From: Streptococcus sanguinis
GTDB taxonomy: Bacteria > Bacillota > Bacilli > Lactobacillales > Streptococcaceae
Direction: 5' to 3'
Assembly: GCF_026781265.1 (NCBI RefSeq)
Contig: NZ_JAKUVC010000002.1
Location: forward strand, 62,001 to 126,000
Length of the DNA stretch: 64,000 nucleotides
Numbering within the stretch: position 1 is the stretch's first letter; each line of letters begins with the position of its first letter. The notes beneath the pieces are model-generated. The model was given only the letters and a program-made list of their open reading frames with translations. It made no database searches and was not told where the DNA came from. The translations under genes were made by a program, and so were the position numbers. Below are positions 1 to 7,706 of this stretch, piece after piece.

Positions 1-1
1 C

Positions 2-493
2 TCAGAATATAGAATGGTTTGGTGGAAAGAGAAATTGGCTGGTATTCTTGGTGCAAACTTCAGGTGTAAAGTCATTAGACAAAGGAAAGTTGATGAAGGA
101 ATTACGAAAATGATTTTCTTTGGCTATGATAGTGATGCTGAATTTTGCACCAAAGTTTATGAAGGTGCTGTTTTATATCTGGAATATCGATTAAAACGTC
201 TTTTCCCTACAATTACAAAAGCTCGCTGGAAAGACTACAAGAAGTCTTACTTGTTTGGATTTCTTACAGGGTTGAATGAGCGTTTTGAGAAACAAACTCA
301 ATCATCAGAAAAATTTGCTTTGATGGTTCAGGTTCCTGCTGAAGTATTGGAAGAACAGTATAAACGAATGGGAAAACTCAATGAGAGATCTGCCAAAATT
401 CCAATTCAAAAAGTAGACCTGGAAGCTTATTCTGTAGGACTTGAACATGCAAAAGAAACAAAGCTAATGACTGATGAATTGTTAAACAGCTAG
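2..493 (+). CDS. DUF2786/DUF7168-like protein, 5' truncated by window
   Basis: The reading frame is open to the left window edge, so the annotated start at 14 is unlikely to be real and the N-terminus is missing. The visible part has the pattern of the C-terminal half of DUF2786 proteins: a conserved FFGYDSDAEFC-type segment followed by a helix with YLEYRLKR and a GFLTGLNERF segment. These proteins are common on conjugative plasmids and phages and have no established function. It ends 33 bp before the replication gene and may be co-transcribed with it. The family assignment rests on remembered sequence resemblance and is moderate. Confidence 0.6.
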   Translation, partial: SEYRMVWWKEKLAGILGANFRCKVIRQRKVDEGITKMIFFGYDSDAEFCTKVYEGAVLYLEYRLKRLFPTITKARWKDYKKSYLFGFLTGLNERFEKQTQSSEKFALMVQVPAEVLEEQYKRMGKLNERSAKIPIQKVDLEAYSVGLEHAKETKLMTDELLNS

Positions 494-526
494 CTCAGTG
501 ATGAAAAAAATTAGGAATATTTCAAT

Positions 527-2017
527 ATGAATTTGAATACAATCTATCCTTTAATTCTCAAAGATGGATTAAGGAATTATAAATTTAGAAACAGTCATTT
601 GAAACCTGTTTCTTCAGTTGAGGAAGGTAAGCGAGGAGCTATATTCACTTACCGTTCCAAAGCTCACATGATCAAGGCCCGTGGACTTGTTCTAACCTCA
701 ATGGAAGCTATTAAAGAAAATCAAGATGGCTTCACTCACTGGACGCCGAACGTTTATCGCTTCGGATCATACAGTGACAGCCGACGACAAATTACACGTG
801 GCCATGCTGAAGAGAACTTGCGCCAGATCAATACCTTTGTGATTGATTTTGACCTGTCCTCAGACGATGTAATGACATCAGGAGACATCCTGACGGCTGC
901 TCTTGATTTAGGCTTCATGCCAACGTTAATTCTAAAGTCAGATAAAGGATACCAGGCTTACTTTGTTCTGTCTGAGCCAGCCTATGTGACCGCCCATTCA
1001 CAGTTCAAGGTGGTAAAGGTGGCCAAGGCGATCTCTCAAAACTTGAGAAGTTACTTTGGTCAGACTTTACCTGTTGATATGACCTGTAATCACTTTGGTA
1101 TTTGCAGAATACCCCGTACAGATAATATCGAATTCTTTGACGAAGAGTACACCTATTCTTTCCAGGAGTGGCTGAATTGGTCGATGAAACAATCAGACTT
1201 GCCTTTCCCAAGTAAGAAACCGAACCTAACGGTTATTTCAGGAACAGAAGGGGCAAAACAGACCGATGAGCCCTGGTATAAGATGTTGATGAATGAGTCA
1301 AACATCAAAGGTACTAAGGACTTAATGGGTCGAAATTCTGTATTGTTCACTTTAGCCTTGGCTAATTTCTCCAGCGGTGTCTCACAAGGCGATTGTGAGG
1401 TCGTGTTAAACGAATTTAGCCTACGACTGGACGAACCAGTCACTACAAGCGAACTCTTAAAGATTATTGCCAGTGCTTATTCAGGCAAATATGAGGCAGC
1501 CAGCAGAGATTATATCATGCTGCTGTGTCGGGCCTGGGTCAATAAGGATTTGAAGGCTGCGGATCTCTTTACCAAGCAGCGGTGGTACAAATTCAAGAAG
1601 AAGCGGGCTGATCGCAAGAACAGTCATCTGTATGAATGGAAAGCCGATGTGATGGCCTATTTAGAGGACTTTTACCAGTCAGAAGATCCATTTATTCAGA
1701 CAACGAAAAAGGCGCTGAGAGAAGCTCTCAGTATCCCTGAACGCTCTTTAGACAGAGTACTGAAAGCACTAAAGGCAGATCAGAAGATCTTCTTCACGAT
1801 TAAATCTGGCCGTGGCGGCGGGATCCGTATTGCTTCCGTCAAGGCTATCTTCCTGTCCCTTCTCCAGGTGAAAAAGGAACGCCAGGAAGCGTATGTTGGT
1901 TATATTGCTGCTTTCTTTGAAGAAAGCTTGAGTCTCACTCGGCGAGTGATAGAAGGAGTTAAAAATGACCTTAAACAAGTATCACAACTCTCTTTATTTG
2001 AGCTCGACATTGGATAA
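527..2017 (+). CDS. repE: Inc18-family replication initiator (RepE/RepR/RepS-like)
   Basis: This 496-residue protein matches the length and sequence pattern of the RepE/RepR/RepS initiators of pAMbeta1, pIP501 and pSM19035. Recognisable segments include FTHWTPNVYRFGSY, ENLRQINTFVIDFDL, FMPTLILKSDKGYQAYFVL and TCNHFGICRIPRTDNIEFFD, and the C-terminus ends in the family-like LSLFELDIG. These proteins start unidirectional theta replication by binding an origin directly downstream of their own gene, and an origin-like inverted repeat is present there. The ribosome binding site is weak (AGGAA about 10 bp upstream). Unlike pIP501, no long leader with an antisense RNA gene is visible, since another gene ends only 33 bp upstream. 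Copy control must therefore differ or lie outside the window. On an integrated element the gene would support transient replication after transfer. Confidence 0.92.
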   Translation: MNLNTIYPLILKDGLRNYKFRNSHLKPVSSVEEGKRGAIFTYRSKAHMIKARGLVLTSMEAIKENQDGFTHWTPNVYRFGSYSDSRRQITRGHAEENLRQINTFVIDFDLSSDDVMTSGDILTAALDLGFMPTLILKSDKGYQAYFVLSEPAYVTAHSQFKVVKVAKAISQNLRSYFGQTLPVDMTCNHFGICRIPRTDNIEFFDEEYTYSFQEWLNWSMKQSDLPFPSKKPNLTVISGTEGAKQTDEPWYKMLMNESNIKGTKDLMGRNSVLFTLALANFSSGVSQGDCEVVLNEFSLRLDEPVTTSELLKIIASAYSGKYEAASRDYIMLLCRAWVNKDLKAADLFTKQRWYKFKKKRADRKNSHLYEWKADVMAYLEDFYQSEDPFIQTTKKALREALSIPERSLDRVLKALKADQKIFFTIKSGRGGGIRIASVKAIFLSLLQVKKERQEAYVGYIAAFFEESLSLTRRVIEGVKNDLKQVSQLSLFELDIG

Positions 2018-2021
2018 AAAA

Positions 2022-2085
2022 TAAAACCCGTCAAGTGCCTTTACATTATATCTAGGATAATGTGAGGCAATTCGGAGGCGGGGAA
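2022..2085. other. Probable replication origin (Inc18 oriR type)
   Basis: Immediately after the rep stop is an imperfect inverted repeat. The left arm reads TGCCTTTACATTAT and the right arm ATAATGTGAGGCA, with a short centre. In pAMbeta1 and pIP501 the origin lies at the same place, just downstream of repE/repR. The position and the inverted repeat support the call; the nick or primer start cannot be read from sequence alone. Confidence 0.7.
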
Positions 2086-2211
2086 AAACTAGCTAGTAAC
2101 TATTCATTAGGTAGGAGAACAAATAACACGTAAAAAAGTATAAGAGTTGGGTGTACTCAATGTTCTGGAGCTAGTCAAGAACTTGGAAGATCAAGAAAGT
2201 GAGGAAGTCAA

Positions 2212-2412
2212 ATGATTGCTATTTTTAGTTTTGAGATTGGAGATTATCTGCGTGATGAGAAGAAGAACCTTCTAGTTTTTGAGACTCAGGGGATGGCTTC
2301 TCAATATCTTCAAAAATGGTATCACAAACCCGTACCAGTAACGAGGACAAAGAGAATTATTCAGTATCCGAATTACTATCAGGCTCCATTTAGATTTCAT
2401 AAGGTTTGTTAG
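2212..2412 (+). CDS. Small hypothetical protein
   Basis: A 66-residue protein without a recognised domain, signal peptide or membrane segment. It starts with ATG after a GAGGAAG ribosome binding site and leads a tightly packed run of small genes (2212-4916). A 22-codon frame ends in TGA overlapping this ATG, but its only start is a TTG without a ribosome binding site. The 194 bp between the rep stop and this gene otherwise hold the origin-like repeat and no clear promoter. Function unknown. Confidence 0.6.
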   Translation: MIAIFSFEIGDYLRDEKKNLLVFETQGMASQYLQKWYHKPVPVTRTKRIIQYPNYYQAPFRFHKVC

Positions 2413-2425
2413 AAGGGAGGTTTTA

Positions 2426-2614
2426 ATGGTGAAAAATGAAGATGATGTTCTTTATACTGGAAGACTTTATCTGTTTGATATTATTCCATTATGGAAAACG
2501 ACAAAGACCAAGCAAGAATGGAAACAAATTGAAATGGAGATGTCATCAAGAAATAAAATGGTGATGTTTAAGTTTGATGACGAGGAGGAGAGGGAAGATG
2601 ACAAAAACGTTTAA
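2426..2614 (+). CDS. Small hypothetical protein
   Basis: A 62-residue protein preceded by a strong AAGGGAGG ribosome binding site 5 bp before its ATG. The C-terminus is charged (DDEEEREDDK), and this coding stretch also supplies the ribosome binding site of the next gene, which overlaps it by 17 bp. That arrangement suggests translational coupling in the 2212-4916 operon. No family recognised. Confidence 0.6.
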   Translation: MVKNEDDVLYTGRLYLFDIIPLWKTTKTKQEWKQIEMEMSSRNKMVMFKFDDEEEREDDKNV

Positions 2615-3014
2615 GATTGTACGAGGGACTTATCTGACAGGACTAGGACAAGAGCCCTCAGCTTATTACTTCAAAGTGTCTGAAAGCGATGCAGACTTTG
2701 AAACGATTGCTCCTGGAGATGTAGCCCTGACCTTTTATCAAAATGGAGAAACTATCACAAGTTTACCAGCTTTGGTACGAGTTGATGGGGTCATTGTAGC
2801 TGAAAGACAGGTCAATGAATTTCTCCATAGTGAGAAGAAAGATCATCTGCCTATGTTGCCGATTGTGGCGATTTATGATGATTTTGATCCGCTTGTTTTT
2901 AATAAGATTATGACCAGCTTTCAGGAGCTAAAGCAAGACATGAAACGGCTGGCTAAACTCCAAGTGATCCAGGGCAATCTCTTTGATTTTCTGGACAAGG
3001 AGGACTCTCTATGA
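2598..3014 (+). CDS. Hypothetical protein of the element's accessory operon
   Basis: A 138-residue soluble protein. The ATG at 2598 is chosen over upstream in-frame ATGs because GGAGGAG and AGGGAAG lie just ahead of it. No catalytic motif or membrane segment is visible; the C-terminal third looks helical. Its stop overlaps the start of the thioredoxin-like gene by 4 bp (ATGA-type), indicating coupling. Function unknown. Since its neighbours are membrane-anchored or thioredoxin-like, a role in the envelope part of transfer is possible but only a guess. Confidence 0.6.
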   Translation: MTKTFKIVRGTYLTGLGQEPSAYYFKVSESDADFETIAPGDVALTFYQNGETITSLPALVRVDGVIVAERQVNEFLHSEKKDHLPMLPIVAIYDDFDPLVFNKIMTSFQELKQDMKRLAKLQVIQGNLFDFLDKEDSL

Positions 3015-3451
3015 AAGATTTGAAAGCAATCAAATTGGGTTTTGGCATTGTTCTTTTTATCATGCTTTTGAGTTTTGCTGCTATTGGAGTAAAGACAGTT
3101 TGGCAAGAGGTTGTTTTCAAAGATTATGACAGCCATCTGACCCAAAACGAATATACGGCTGCGGTAGTTGATCAGAATGCAAACCTGGTCTTTTACAAGT
3201 CAGGCTGTCCCTATTGCTAGGCAGGAAAACAAGCAGTTATTTCTGCTGCTGAAAAGAGTGCTTATCCGACTTTTTATATCAATGTTGAGTCGGAAAAAGG
3301 CCAGGTCTTGGTAAAGAAATACCAGGTAAAAAAAGCGGCGACGATTGTTACACTGAGAGATGGAAAACAACAGCTTTCTCTCTATGCGACTAAGGACAGT
3401 AAAGGCAAAATCAAGGCTGATGAGTCCGCTATTAAGGAGGCAATGAAATGA
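3011..3451 (+). pseudogene. Membrane-anchored thioredoxin-like gene interrupted by in-frame TAG
   Basis: The frame encodes one N-terminal membrane segment (about residues 9-28), then a thioredoxin-like domain with a CPYC redox motif. TAG at 3218-3220 follows directly after the second Cys. The same frame stays open for a further 76 codons and ends in TGA at 3449-3451, overlapping the next gene's ATG in ATGA fashion. The downstream part reads like the rest of a thioredoxin fold (YPTFYINVES, KAATIVTLRDGK). Thioredoxin-like Tra proteins are known on related conjugative plasmids. A single change from CAG or AAG to TAG would explain the state, so this looks like a recent nonsense mutation. Readthrough or a sequencing error is possible. 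Confidence 0.75.
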
Positions 3452-3675
3452 CTAAAAAGGTAAGCAAAAAGACGGAAGCTTTGTTTCGTTTTGATAATGA
3501 ATTGTGGCGTGCTAAGACGCCTGAAGGTGTGGTTGCTTTAGGCAGACATGTTGGAGAAGATCCTTACTATCTTCTCCAGTTCCATGACGAGGGCGGCAGC
3601 CTTACCTATATCTCAGAGAGTGAGGCTTTGTGGCTAACTCTCGAACTTGCACCAGAAAAAATGTCTTGTATCTAG
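3448..3675 (+). CDS. Small hypothetical protein
   Basis: A 75-residue soluble protein, probably translationally coupled to the thioredoxin-like frame through an ATGA overlap, with AAGGAGG about 7 bp upstream. It has no membrane segment and no recognised domain; the C-terminal third is acidic. Function unknown. Confidence 0.6.
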   Translation: MTKKVSKKTEALFRFDNELWRAKTPEGVVALGRHVGEDPYYLLQFHDEGGSLTYISESEALWLTLELAPEKMSCI

Positions 3676-3685
3676 GAGGTTTCCC

Positions 3686-3886
3686 ATGAATAACTTATCG
3701 AATTTTATTAGTCATTTTGTCATCTTGGCTAGCTTGCTATGCGCTTGGTTTCTTCCTATTTGTTCTGTGACAATCAGAGATAAATATGAGAATGAGAAAA
3801 AGCAAATGAGAGCGTCTGTCGTCTTGATGATGTTGTTGAAAATGTTCTGGCCTAATAGTCAGGTGAAGTGGGGAAAAGAAAATTAG
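3686..3886 (+). CDS. Small membrane protein
   Basis: A 66-residue protein. The ATG at 3686 is chosen over an upstream in-frame ATG because AGGAGG lies 7 bp ahead of it. The N-terminal half has one hydrophobic segment (about residues 8-28) and the C-terminal half is basic, including KYENEKKQMR. It could be a minor envelope component of the transfer apparatus; no family recognised. Confidence 0.55.
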   Translation: MNNLSNFISHFVILASLLCAWFLPICSVTIRDKYENEKKQMRASVVLMMLLKMFWPNSQVKWGKEN

Positions 3887-3902
3887 AAAGGATTTGTTAG
3901 AC

Positions 3903-4916
3903 ATGATAGAAACATTAAAACGCTGGATGGGAAATGCAAAATCCAGCACCGTTGTAAAACCATTTCTGGCCGTTAAAAACTGGTTTCAGGAGAATGTGAT
4001 CAAACGAAAATTAGTCATTTTTTCCGTTTTATTTGCGGCCTGGATCAGTCTTTTGGCTGGAGCACTCTATTCTCCAGAACGCCAAACCTACACAGATGAT
4101 CAGCTTAAAACCAAGCAAACATTTGTCAATGGAACTGGAGAAATTAAGCTGACCAGTCAGACCTATTCTCCCAAAACAGGTATCATTGTTCTTCAGTTTG
4201 AGACTAGGGATGCGACTTCATCTGTTGAGCGTGGAATTGATGCCAAGCGCTTAAAATGGAAGCTTTACTCACAAAATAAATCAGCTAAAACGAGCATGGA
4301 AGTTGTCCCAATCGTGGATAATAAAATCTCAGTGATTATCCGTGGAGTACCTGAAGATTTTGGCGCTTTTGCGATTGATGTCATCAATACAACTGTCTCA
4401 ACTAGTTCAGTTGATATTGACATTACATCGCCATCAAGTGACGATAGTTCCACTTCAAAATCCTTGTCCCCGAAAGAGGAGGAAGCAGAAAGAACCGTCC
4501 AATTTTTTGTCACAACTCAAAATAAAAATCTCAAACAAAAGACAATCGATGCGGTGTCTCGTGAAGAGTTTACACTGACTGAAATCGAGGATGAAATCAG
4601 CTATCAGGAAGGACAAATCAAAAAATTGAATGAGTCTATTTCTAAGCTGAAAACCTCTATTGAAGATGATGAGTCTCGCAAAGACGGATTGAATACTGAA
4701 GCAAAATATCTTACAGGTGATGACCTGGAAGCCAACCAAAAAGATATTTCTGTCATTGATAGTAACATCGAAACAAAGAACCGTTCGATTGAAACAGCTA
4801 CAGAGAATATCGAAAAACTAAAAGGTAAGATTGAGACCTTGAACAAGAAAAAAGCAGCCGTGAAAGATGGGACATTTGAATTTTCTAATCCGATTGAAAC
4901 CATCGAAATGAACTAA
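3903..4916 (+). CDS. Membrane-anchored coiled-coil protein of the transfer region
   Basis: A 337-residue protein. The ATG at 3903 is preferred because GAAAGGA lies 10 bp upstream, whereas the earlier TTG at 3894 is only 1 bp from it. One membrane segment lies near residues 35-55, followed by a beta-rich extracytoplasmic part (about 60-165). A Ser/Asp-rich linker comes next, then a long coiled coil (about 220-320) with heptad-like EIEDEISYQEGQIKKLNESI. The shape suits a protein spanning or bridging the cell envelope. It closes the first operon and is followed by a clear terminator. No named family recognised. Confidence 0.6.
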   Translation: MIETLKRWMGNAKSSTVVKPFLAVKNWFQENVIKRKLVIFSVLFAAWISLLAGALYSPERQTYTDDQLKTKQTFVNGTGEIKLTSQTYSPKTGIIVLQFETRDATSSVERGIDAKRLKWKLYSQNKSAKTSMEVVPIVDNKISVIIRGVPEDFGAFAIDVINTTVSTSSVDIDITSPSSDDSSTSKSLSPKEEEAERTVQFFVTTQNKNLKQKTIDAVSREEFTLTEIEDEISYQEGQIKKLNESISKLKTSIEDDESRKDGLNTEAKYLTGDDLEANQKDISVIDSNIETKNRSIETATENIEKLKGKIETLNKKKAAVKDGTFEFSNPIETIEMN

Positions 4917-4933
4917 TCCTTCATGAACTTTTT

Positions 4934-4961
4934 CTCCCTAATCATAGATTGGGGAGTTTTC
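4934..4961 (+). terminator. Rho-independent terminator
   Basis: A 10-bp stem (CTCCCTAATC with GATTGGGGAG, one G-T pair) around a 3-nt loop is followed by TTTTC and more T. It ends the accessory operon, and the repeated promoter begins 10 bp later. Confidence 0.8.
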
Positions 4962-4970
4962 TTTTTGCGG

Positions 4971-5014
4971 TGACTTGTCCCTTTACAGCACAAAAATTTT
5001 TTATCCCTTATACT
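4971..5014 (+). promoter_or_regulatory. Repeated transfer promoter, copy 1
   Basis: TGACTTGTCC is followed by CTTTACAGCA, then TTATCCCT and a -10 TATACT at 5009. The first block starts 38 bp before the -10, as in the six other copies. No TTGACA-like -35 is present at the usual distance. It drives the gene at 5044. Confidence 0.75.
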
Positions 5015-5043
5015 GATTTTAATTTTAAAAAGGAGGCTATAAG

Positions 5044-5319
5044 ATGGCAAAAAAAGATCTTAAAAAAATTGATTTAGAATTGGAAGAAGCAAAGAAAAAA
5101 GTTGCTGCTTTAGAGTCAGTTCGTAAAGAAGCAGAAGAAAAGCTTCAAAAAAATATTGGTAAATTGTACGTCCAGGTGCAGCTCAAAAAAGATAAAAATT
5201 TGTCGTATGAACAAATTCATGCTGACCTAAAAACAGAACTCGCTCTTCTCAAAGAAGAAGAAAAAGAACGTCGTCAGGCTGCTCAAAAAGCTACTGAAGA
5301 AAGTGAACAGGTTTCTTAA
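5044..5319 (+). CDS. Short coiled-coil protein
   Basis: A 91-residue, highly charged protein, almost entirely helical, with Lys/Glu-rich heptads from residue 5 to 85. AGGAGG precedes the ATG. It is the only gene between repeated promoter copy 1 and the probable oriT region. A small abundant coiled-coil protein next to oriT could be a relaxosome or regulatory component, but nothing in the sequence proves that. Confidence 0.6.
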   Translation: MAKKDLKKIDLELEEAKKKVAALESVRKEAEEKLQKNIGKLYVQVQLKKDKNLSYEQIHADLKTELALLKEEEKERRQAAQKATEESEQVS

Positions 5320-5329
5320 AAAAACAGAC

Positions 5330-5700
5330 TGATTTTCTCCAGCTGAATGAGCACTAAATAACCTGATTTTGCTCTTAAAAGTTCAGTGGCTGAAAGTGTG
5401 CTGATTAGAAATAAGAGTAAGTATAGGTGTGTTAGAGCAGTGTGCTTAGGTAGGCGTAGCCGAGAAAATTGGGGACAAAGGAAACGTTGATACTATCAAC
5501 TCCACACGGGACGTGGGGACAGTTTCTCTTATGCTCTTTTCAAGCACTAAGACCCTAAAAGGCCTTAAGCCTTGCAGGTGGGCGCTGGTGTGCTGAAAAA
5601 CCGCAAAAGTAGAACCGTTTCGGTTCGTGACGTTGCGAGGTTCAGGTTTTCTTTTTTGCTTCTTTTTGCTTTTTCCTCGTAAAAAGAAAAAAGAAGGGCG
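5330..5700. other. oriT: Probable origin of transfer (oriT) region
   Basis: About 400 bp without a convincing gene lie directly upstream of the mobilization genes. The stretch is rich in small inverted repeats: GTTGATA/TATCAAC at 5486-5500, CCAC/GTGG at 5502-5516, AAGGC/GCCTT at 5559-5573 and GAACCG/CGGTTC at 5612-5626. The sequence GGGGACA also occurs twice, close together, before inverted GAAAC/GTTTC. Inverted repeats plus adjacency to RHH proteins and a MobL relaxase are the normal setting of oriT. The nic site itself is not assigned. Confidence 0.55.
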
Positions 5701-5728
5701 CTCATTTTTTGAAGAAAGGAGAGATGAA

Positions 5729-6067
5729 ATGCCGACCAAAAATCAAACTGTTGAAATCAAAATCCGAGGACTTTCACACCAAGAGGTGAATTATCTAAAA
5801 GCTCTTGCGAAAGATACCAAGGCAAAATCATTTAATGAATTTTTGCTGGGAATGTGCCGTGAAAAAATTGAAAAAGGAAAATTCAATCGGGCAGAAGATT
5901 TGTACGTCTCCCATCTTGAAAATATCAAACTGACATCTGACCACGTTTTGTTTTTGACAGAAAAACAGTCCGACATTTTACAAGATTTTGAAACGAAAAT
6001 GGCCCGATACGCTAATCACATTTCCCGCTGGTTGGAATACGAGGGAGAGGTGGAAAGAGATGACTAA
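5729..6067 (+). CDS. Ribbon-helix-helix-type DNA-binding protein, relaxosome accessory (MobC-like)
   Basis: A 112-residue protein. The start at 5729 is chosen because GAAAGGAG lies 7 bp ahead; the longer upstream frame runs through the oriT region and is not credible. The N-terminus (TVEIKIRGLSHQEVNYL, then FNEFLLGMC) has the beta-strand plus two-helix pattern of RHH proteins, and the remainder is helical. It overlaps the next gene by 8 bp, and that gene encodes a related protein. RHH proteins beside oriT usually help the relaxase bind or repress the mob promoter. Confidence 0.6.
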   Translation: MPTKNQTVEIKIRGLSHQEVNYLKALAKDTKAKSFNEFLLGMCREKIEKGKFNRAEDLYVSHLENIKLTSDHVLFLTEKQSDILQDFETKMARYANHISRWLEYEGEVERDD

Positions 6068-6407
6068 GGAGATCAAAATCAGAAATATTCCAGATCATAC
6101 GTTTGAGCAGCTGCACACCATAGCGAACAAATATCAGTATTCATCATTCAATGAATTTATGCTCTCACAATGTGAGTCTGTCGTGATGAACGATGGACTA
6201 GATTTATATGAAAATCGTTTTGCGGAGACTTTGGCTGAAATTAAAAAGCAACAGAGCCAGATTTTAGAGTTGCTGTTGAAGAATGAAATCAAATTATCAG
6301 GATATGGTGCAAAACAAGAACTGGTAGAACAGCTGACGATTGATTGGCTTGGATTTATGAATGACGAAAAAGCAGTGACTTCTGAACGACAGGCAGGTGA
6401 TTACTGA
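6060..6407 (+). CDS. Second ribbon-helix-helix-type protein, paralogous to the preceding gene
   Basis: A 115-residue protein whose first 45 residues parallel the upstream protein: TKEIKIRNIPDHTFEQL and SSFNEFMLSQCES against TVEIKIRGLSHQEVNYL and KSFNEFLLGMCRE. The ATG at 6060 follows GGAAAGAG. The tandem pair with overlapping ends probably arose by duplication and could form a heterodimer at oriT or at the mob promoter. The stop overlaps the start of the nuclease gene (ATGA-type). The DNA-binding role is inferred from the fold pattern. Confidence 0.6.
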   Translation: MTKEIKIRNIPDHTFEQLHTIANKYQYSSFNEFMLSQCESVVMNDGLDLYENRFAETLAEIKKQQSQILELLLKNEIKLSGYGAKQELVEQLTIDWLGFMNDEKAVTSERQAGDY

Positions 6408-7201
6408 TGAAGAAAAATAAATTTGTTTTTGTCGCTATAATCTTTTTAGCCATCCTTCTGGTACAGCCTCAAAATTTTCAAGCGGTCGTCTCATTTTTTA
6501 CACAAAATGATTTGAAAAGTCAGCTCAATATTACTGGTTCACCTGGAGAAAAAAATTCTGATATTTCATCCACCTATCATTCTAAAAATAGTGAACTGAA
6601 ATCACAAATCTATGATGGAAAAAATCAAGTCATTGAAGTTCATTCTAAAGCTCAATTTACGAGTGAAGAATTGAATTTGGAAAAAGGCACCTGGAAAAAA
6701 TTTTCCAGTCTTGATCTGCTCAATCGTGTAGGAGTGGCTGAAGCCATGTTAGGTCAAGACCTACTGCCTAAAAAAGAGCGAGAAGATATTTCAACCGTCA
6801 CACCGACTGGTTGGAAAAACAAGAAGATTGATTTTAACGGTCAGTCGGATTACCTCTACAATCGTTCCCACTTAATTGCTTTTCAGTTGAGTGGTGAAAA
6901 TGATAATCCGCAAAATCTATTCACAGGGACACGGGCCCTGAATGCAAATTTTGAAGATGAAAAATCTTCTATGCTTTACTATGAAAATTTTATCTCAAAC
7001 TATATCAAAGAAACAAATCATCATGTCCGCTACAGGGTCACACCAATTTTCAAAAATGTGGAATTGGTGTGTCGGGGCATCCGTCTGGAGGCCCAAAGTG
7101 TAGAAGATGATACCATCTCTTTTGACGTGTATATTTTCAATATCCAGCCAGGATATGAACTCAATTATTTAACCGGGGACTCTCAAAAAGTTGCCCCTTG
7201 A
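6407..7201 (+). CDS. Membrane-anchored DNA/RNA non-specific endonuclease (EndA/NucA type)
   Basis: A 264-residue protein with one N-terminal membrane or signal segment (about residues 5-24) and a C-terminal nuclease domain. The segment YNRSHLIAFQLSGENDNPQNLFTGTRALN corresponds to the catalytic region of the DNA/RNA non-specific endonuclease family. There the DRGH motif appears as NRSH, and the NPQNL-type Asn binds the metal. EndA-type nucleases in streptococci sit on the outer membrane face and cut DNA during uptake. Here the gene lies inside the mobilization operon, overlapping the RHH gene and 21 bp before the next. It may act on surface DNA or on competing DNA at the mating junction; the role in transfer is inferred. 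Confidence 0.8.
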   Translation: MKKNKFVFVAIIFLAILLVQPQNFQAVVSFFTQNDLKSQLNITGSPGEKNSDISSTYHSKNSELKSQIYDGKNQVIEVHSKAQFTSEELNLEKGTWKKFSSLDLLNRVGVAEAMLGQDLLPKKEREDISTVTPTGWKNKKIDFNGQSDYLYNRSHLIAFQLSGENDNPQNLFTGTRALNANFEDEKSSMLYYENFISNYIKETNHHVRYRVTPIFKNVELVCRGIRLEAQSVEDDTISFDVYIFNIQPGYELNYLTGDSQKVAP

Positions 7202-7222
7202 TGAACCAAAAAAGGAGAACTC

Positions 7223-7696
7223 ATGCCAAGAAAAAAATCAAATATCCGTCGGTTTAGCCTATACCTAGGAGATGAAGGTGCTGAAAAATTTACAGCGATT
7301 ATTGATTATTTACAAGATCAGGGATCCCCACACGGGCCAGAATTGAATAAGTCAGAAACAATTCAATTAGCCCTGGATGCTTTCTATAAATTGTTCCTTG
7401 ATATTGATCGCCCTCGGCCTTATATCCAACGTTTAGCTGAGCTTCAAGGGGCCAAAAATAACCAGCTGGAAAATATAGAGCAGGATCTGAAAGTAATGAA
7501 AAATCAGCTCAATAGATTGCAGTATTTGGAGCTGACTAATTTTCATGCTATTACCAAAGGGCAAGAATTTGATGTGCAGGATTTAGAGTCTATTCACTCA
7601 CGGATGGATCCTAACCAGCACGAACTAATGGCCAGAATTGATGATGTCATTCAAGAAGATGTGGCCAGGGGTCAAACCATCAAACATTCTCATTAA
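7223..7696 (+). CDS. Mobilization accessory protein, possible ribbon-helix-helix N-terminus
   Basis: A 157-residue protein 10 bp upstream of the relaxase. The N-terminus is basic (PRKKSNIRRFSLYL) and continues into a helix pair compatible with an RHH fold; the C-terminal part has a coiled-coil stretch near residues 75-100. AAGGAG lies before the ATG. Its position makes a relaxosome role likely, as for MobC-type proteins; the family is not certain. Confidence 0.55.
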   Translation: MPRKKSNIRRFSLYLGDEGAEKFTAIIDYLQDQGSPHGPELNKSETIQLALDAFYKLFLDIDRPRPYIQRLAELQGAKNNQLENIEQDLKVMKNQLNRLQYLELTNFHAITKGQEFDVQDLESIHSRMDPNQHELMARIDDVIQEDVARGQTIKHSH

Positions 7697-7706
7697 GGAG
7701 CTGTAA

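Noticed and set aside
2147..2215. 22-codon peptide ending in ATGA overlap with the gene at 2212
   Set aside because: It starts only from TTG without a ribosome binding site, and the frame is closed just upstream.
5446..5739. 97-codon minus-strand ORF over the oriT region
   Set aside because: It has low-complexity, basic translation across hairpins and no ribosome binding site; it is a shadow.
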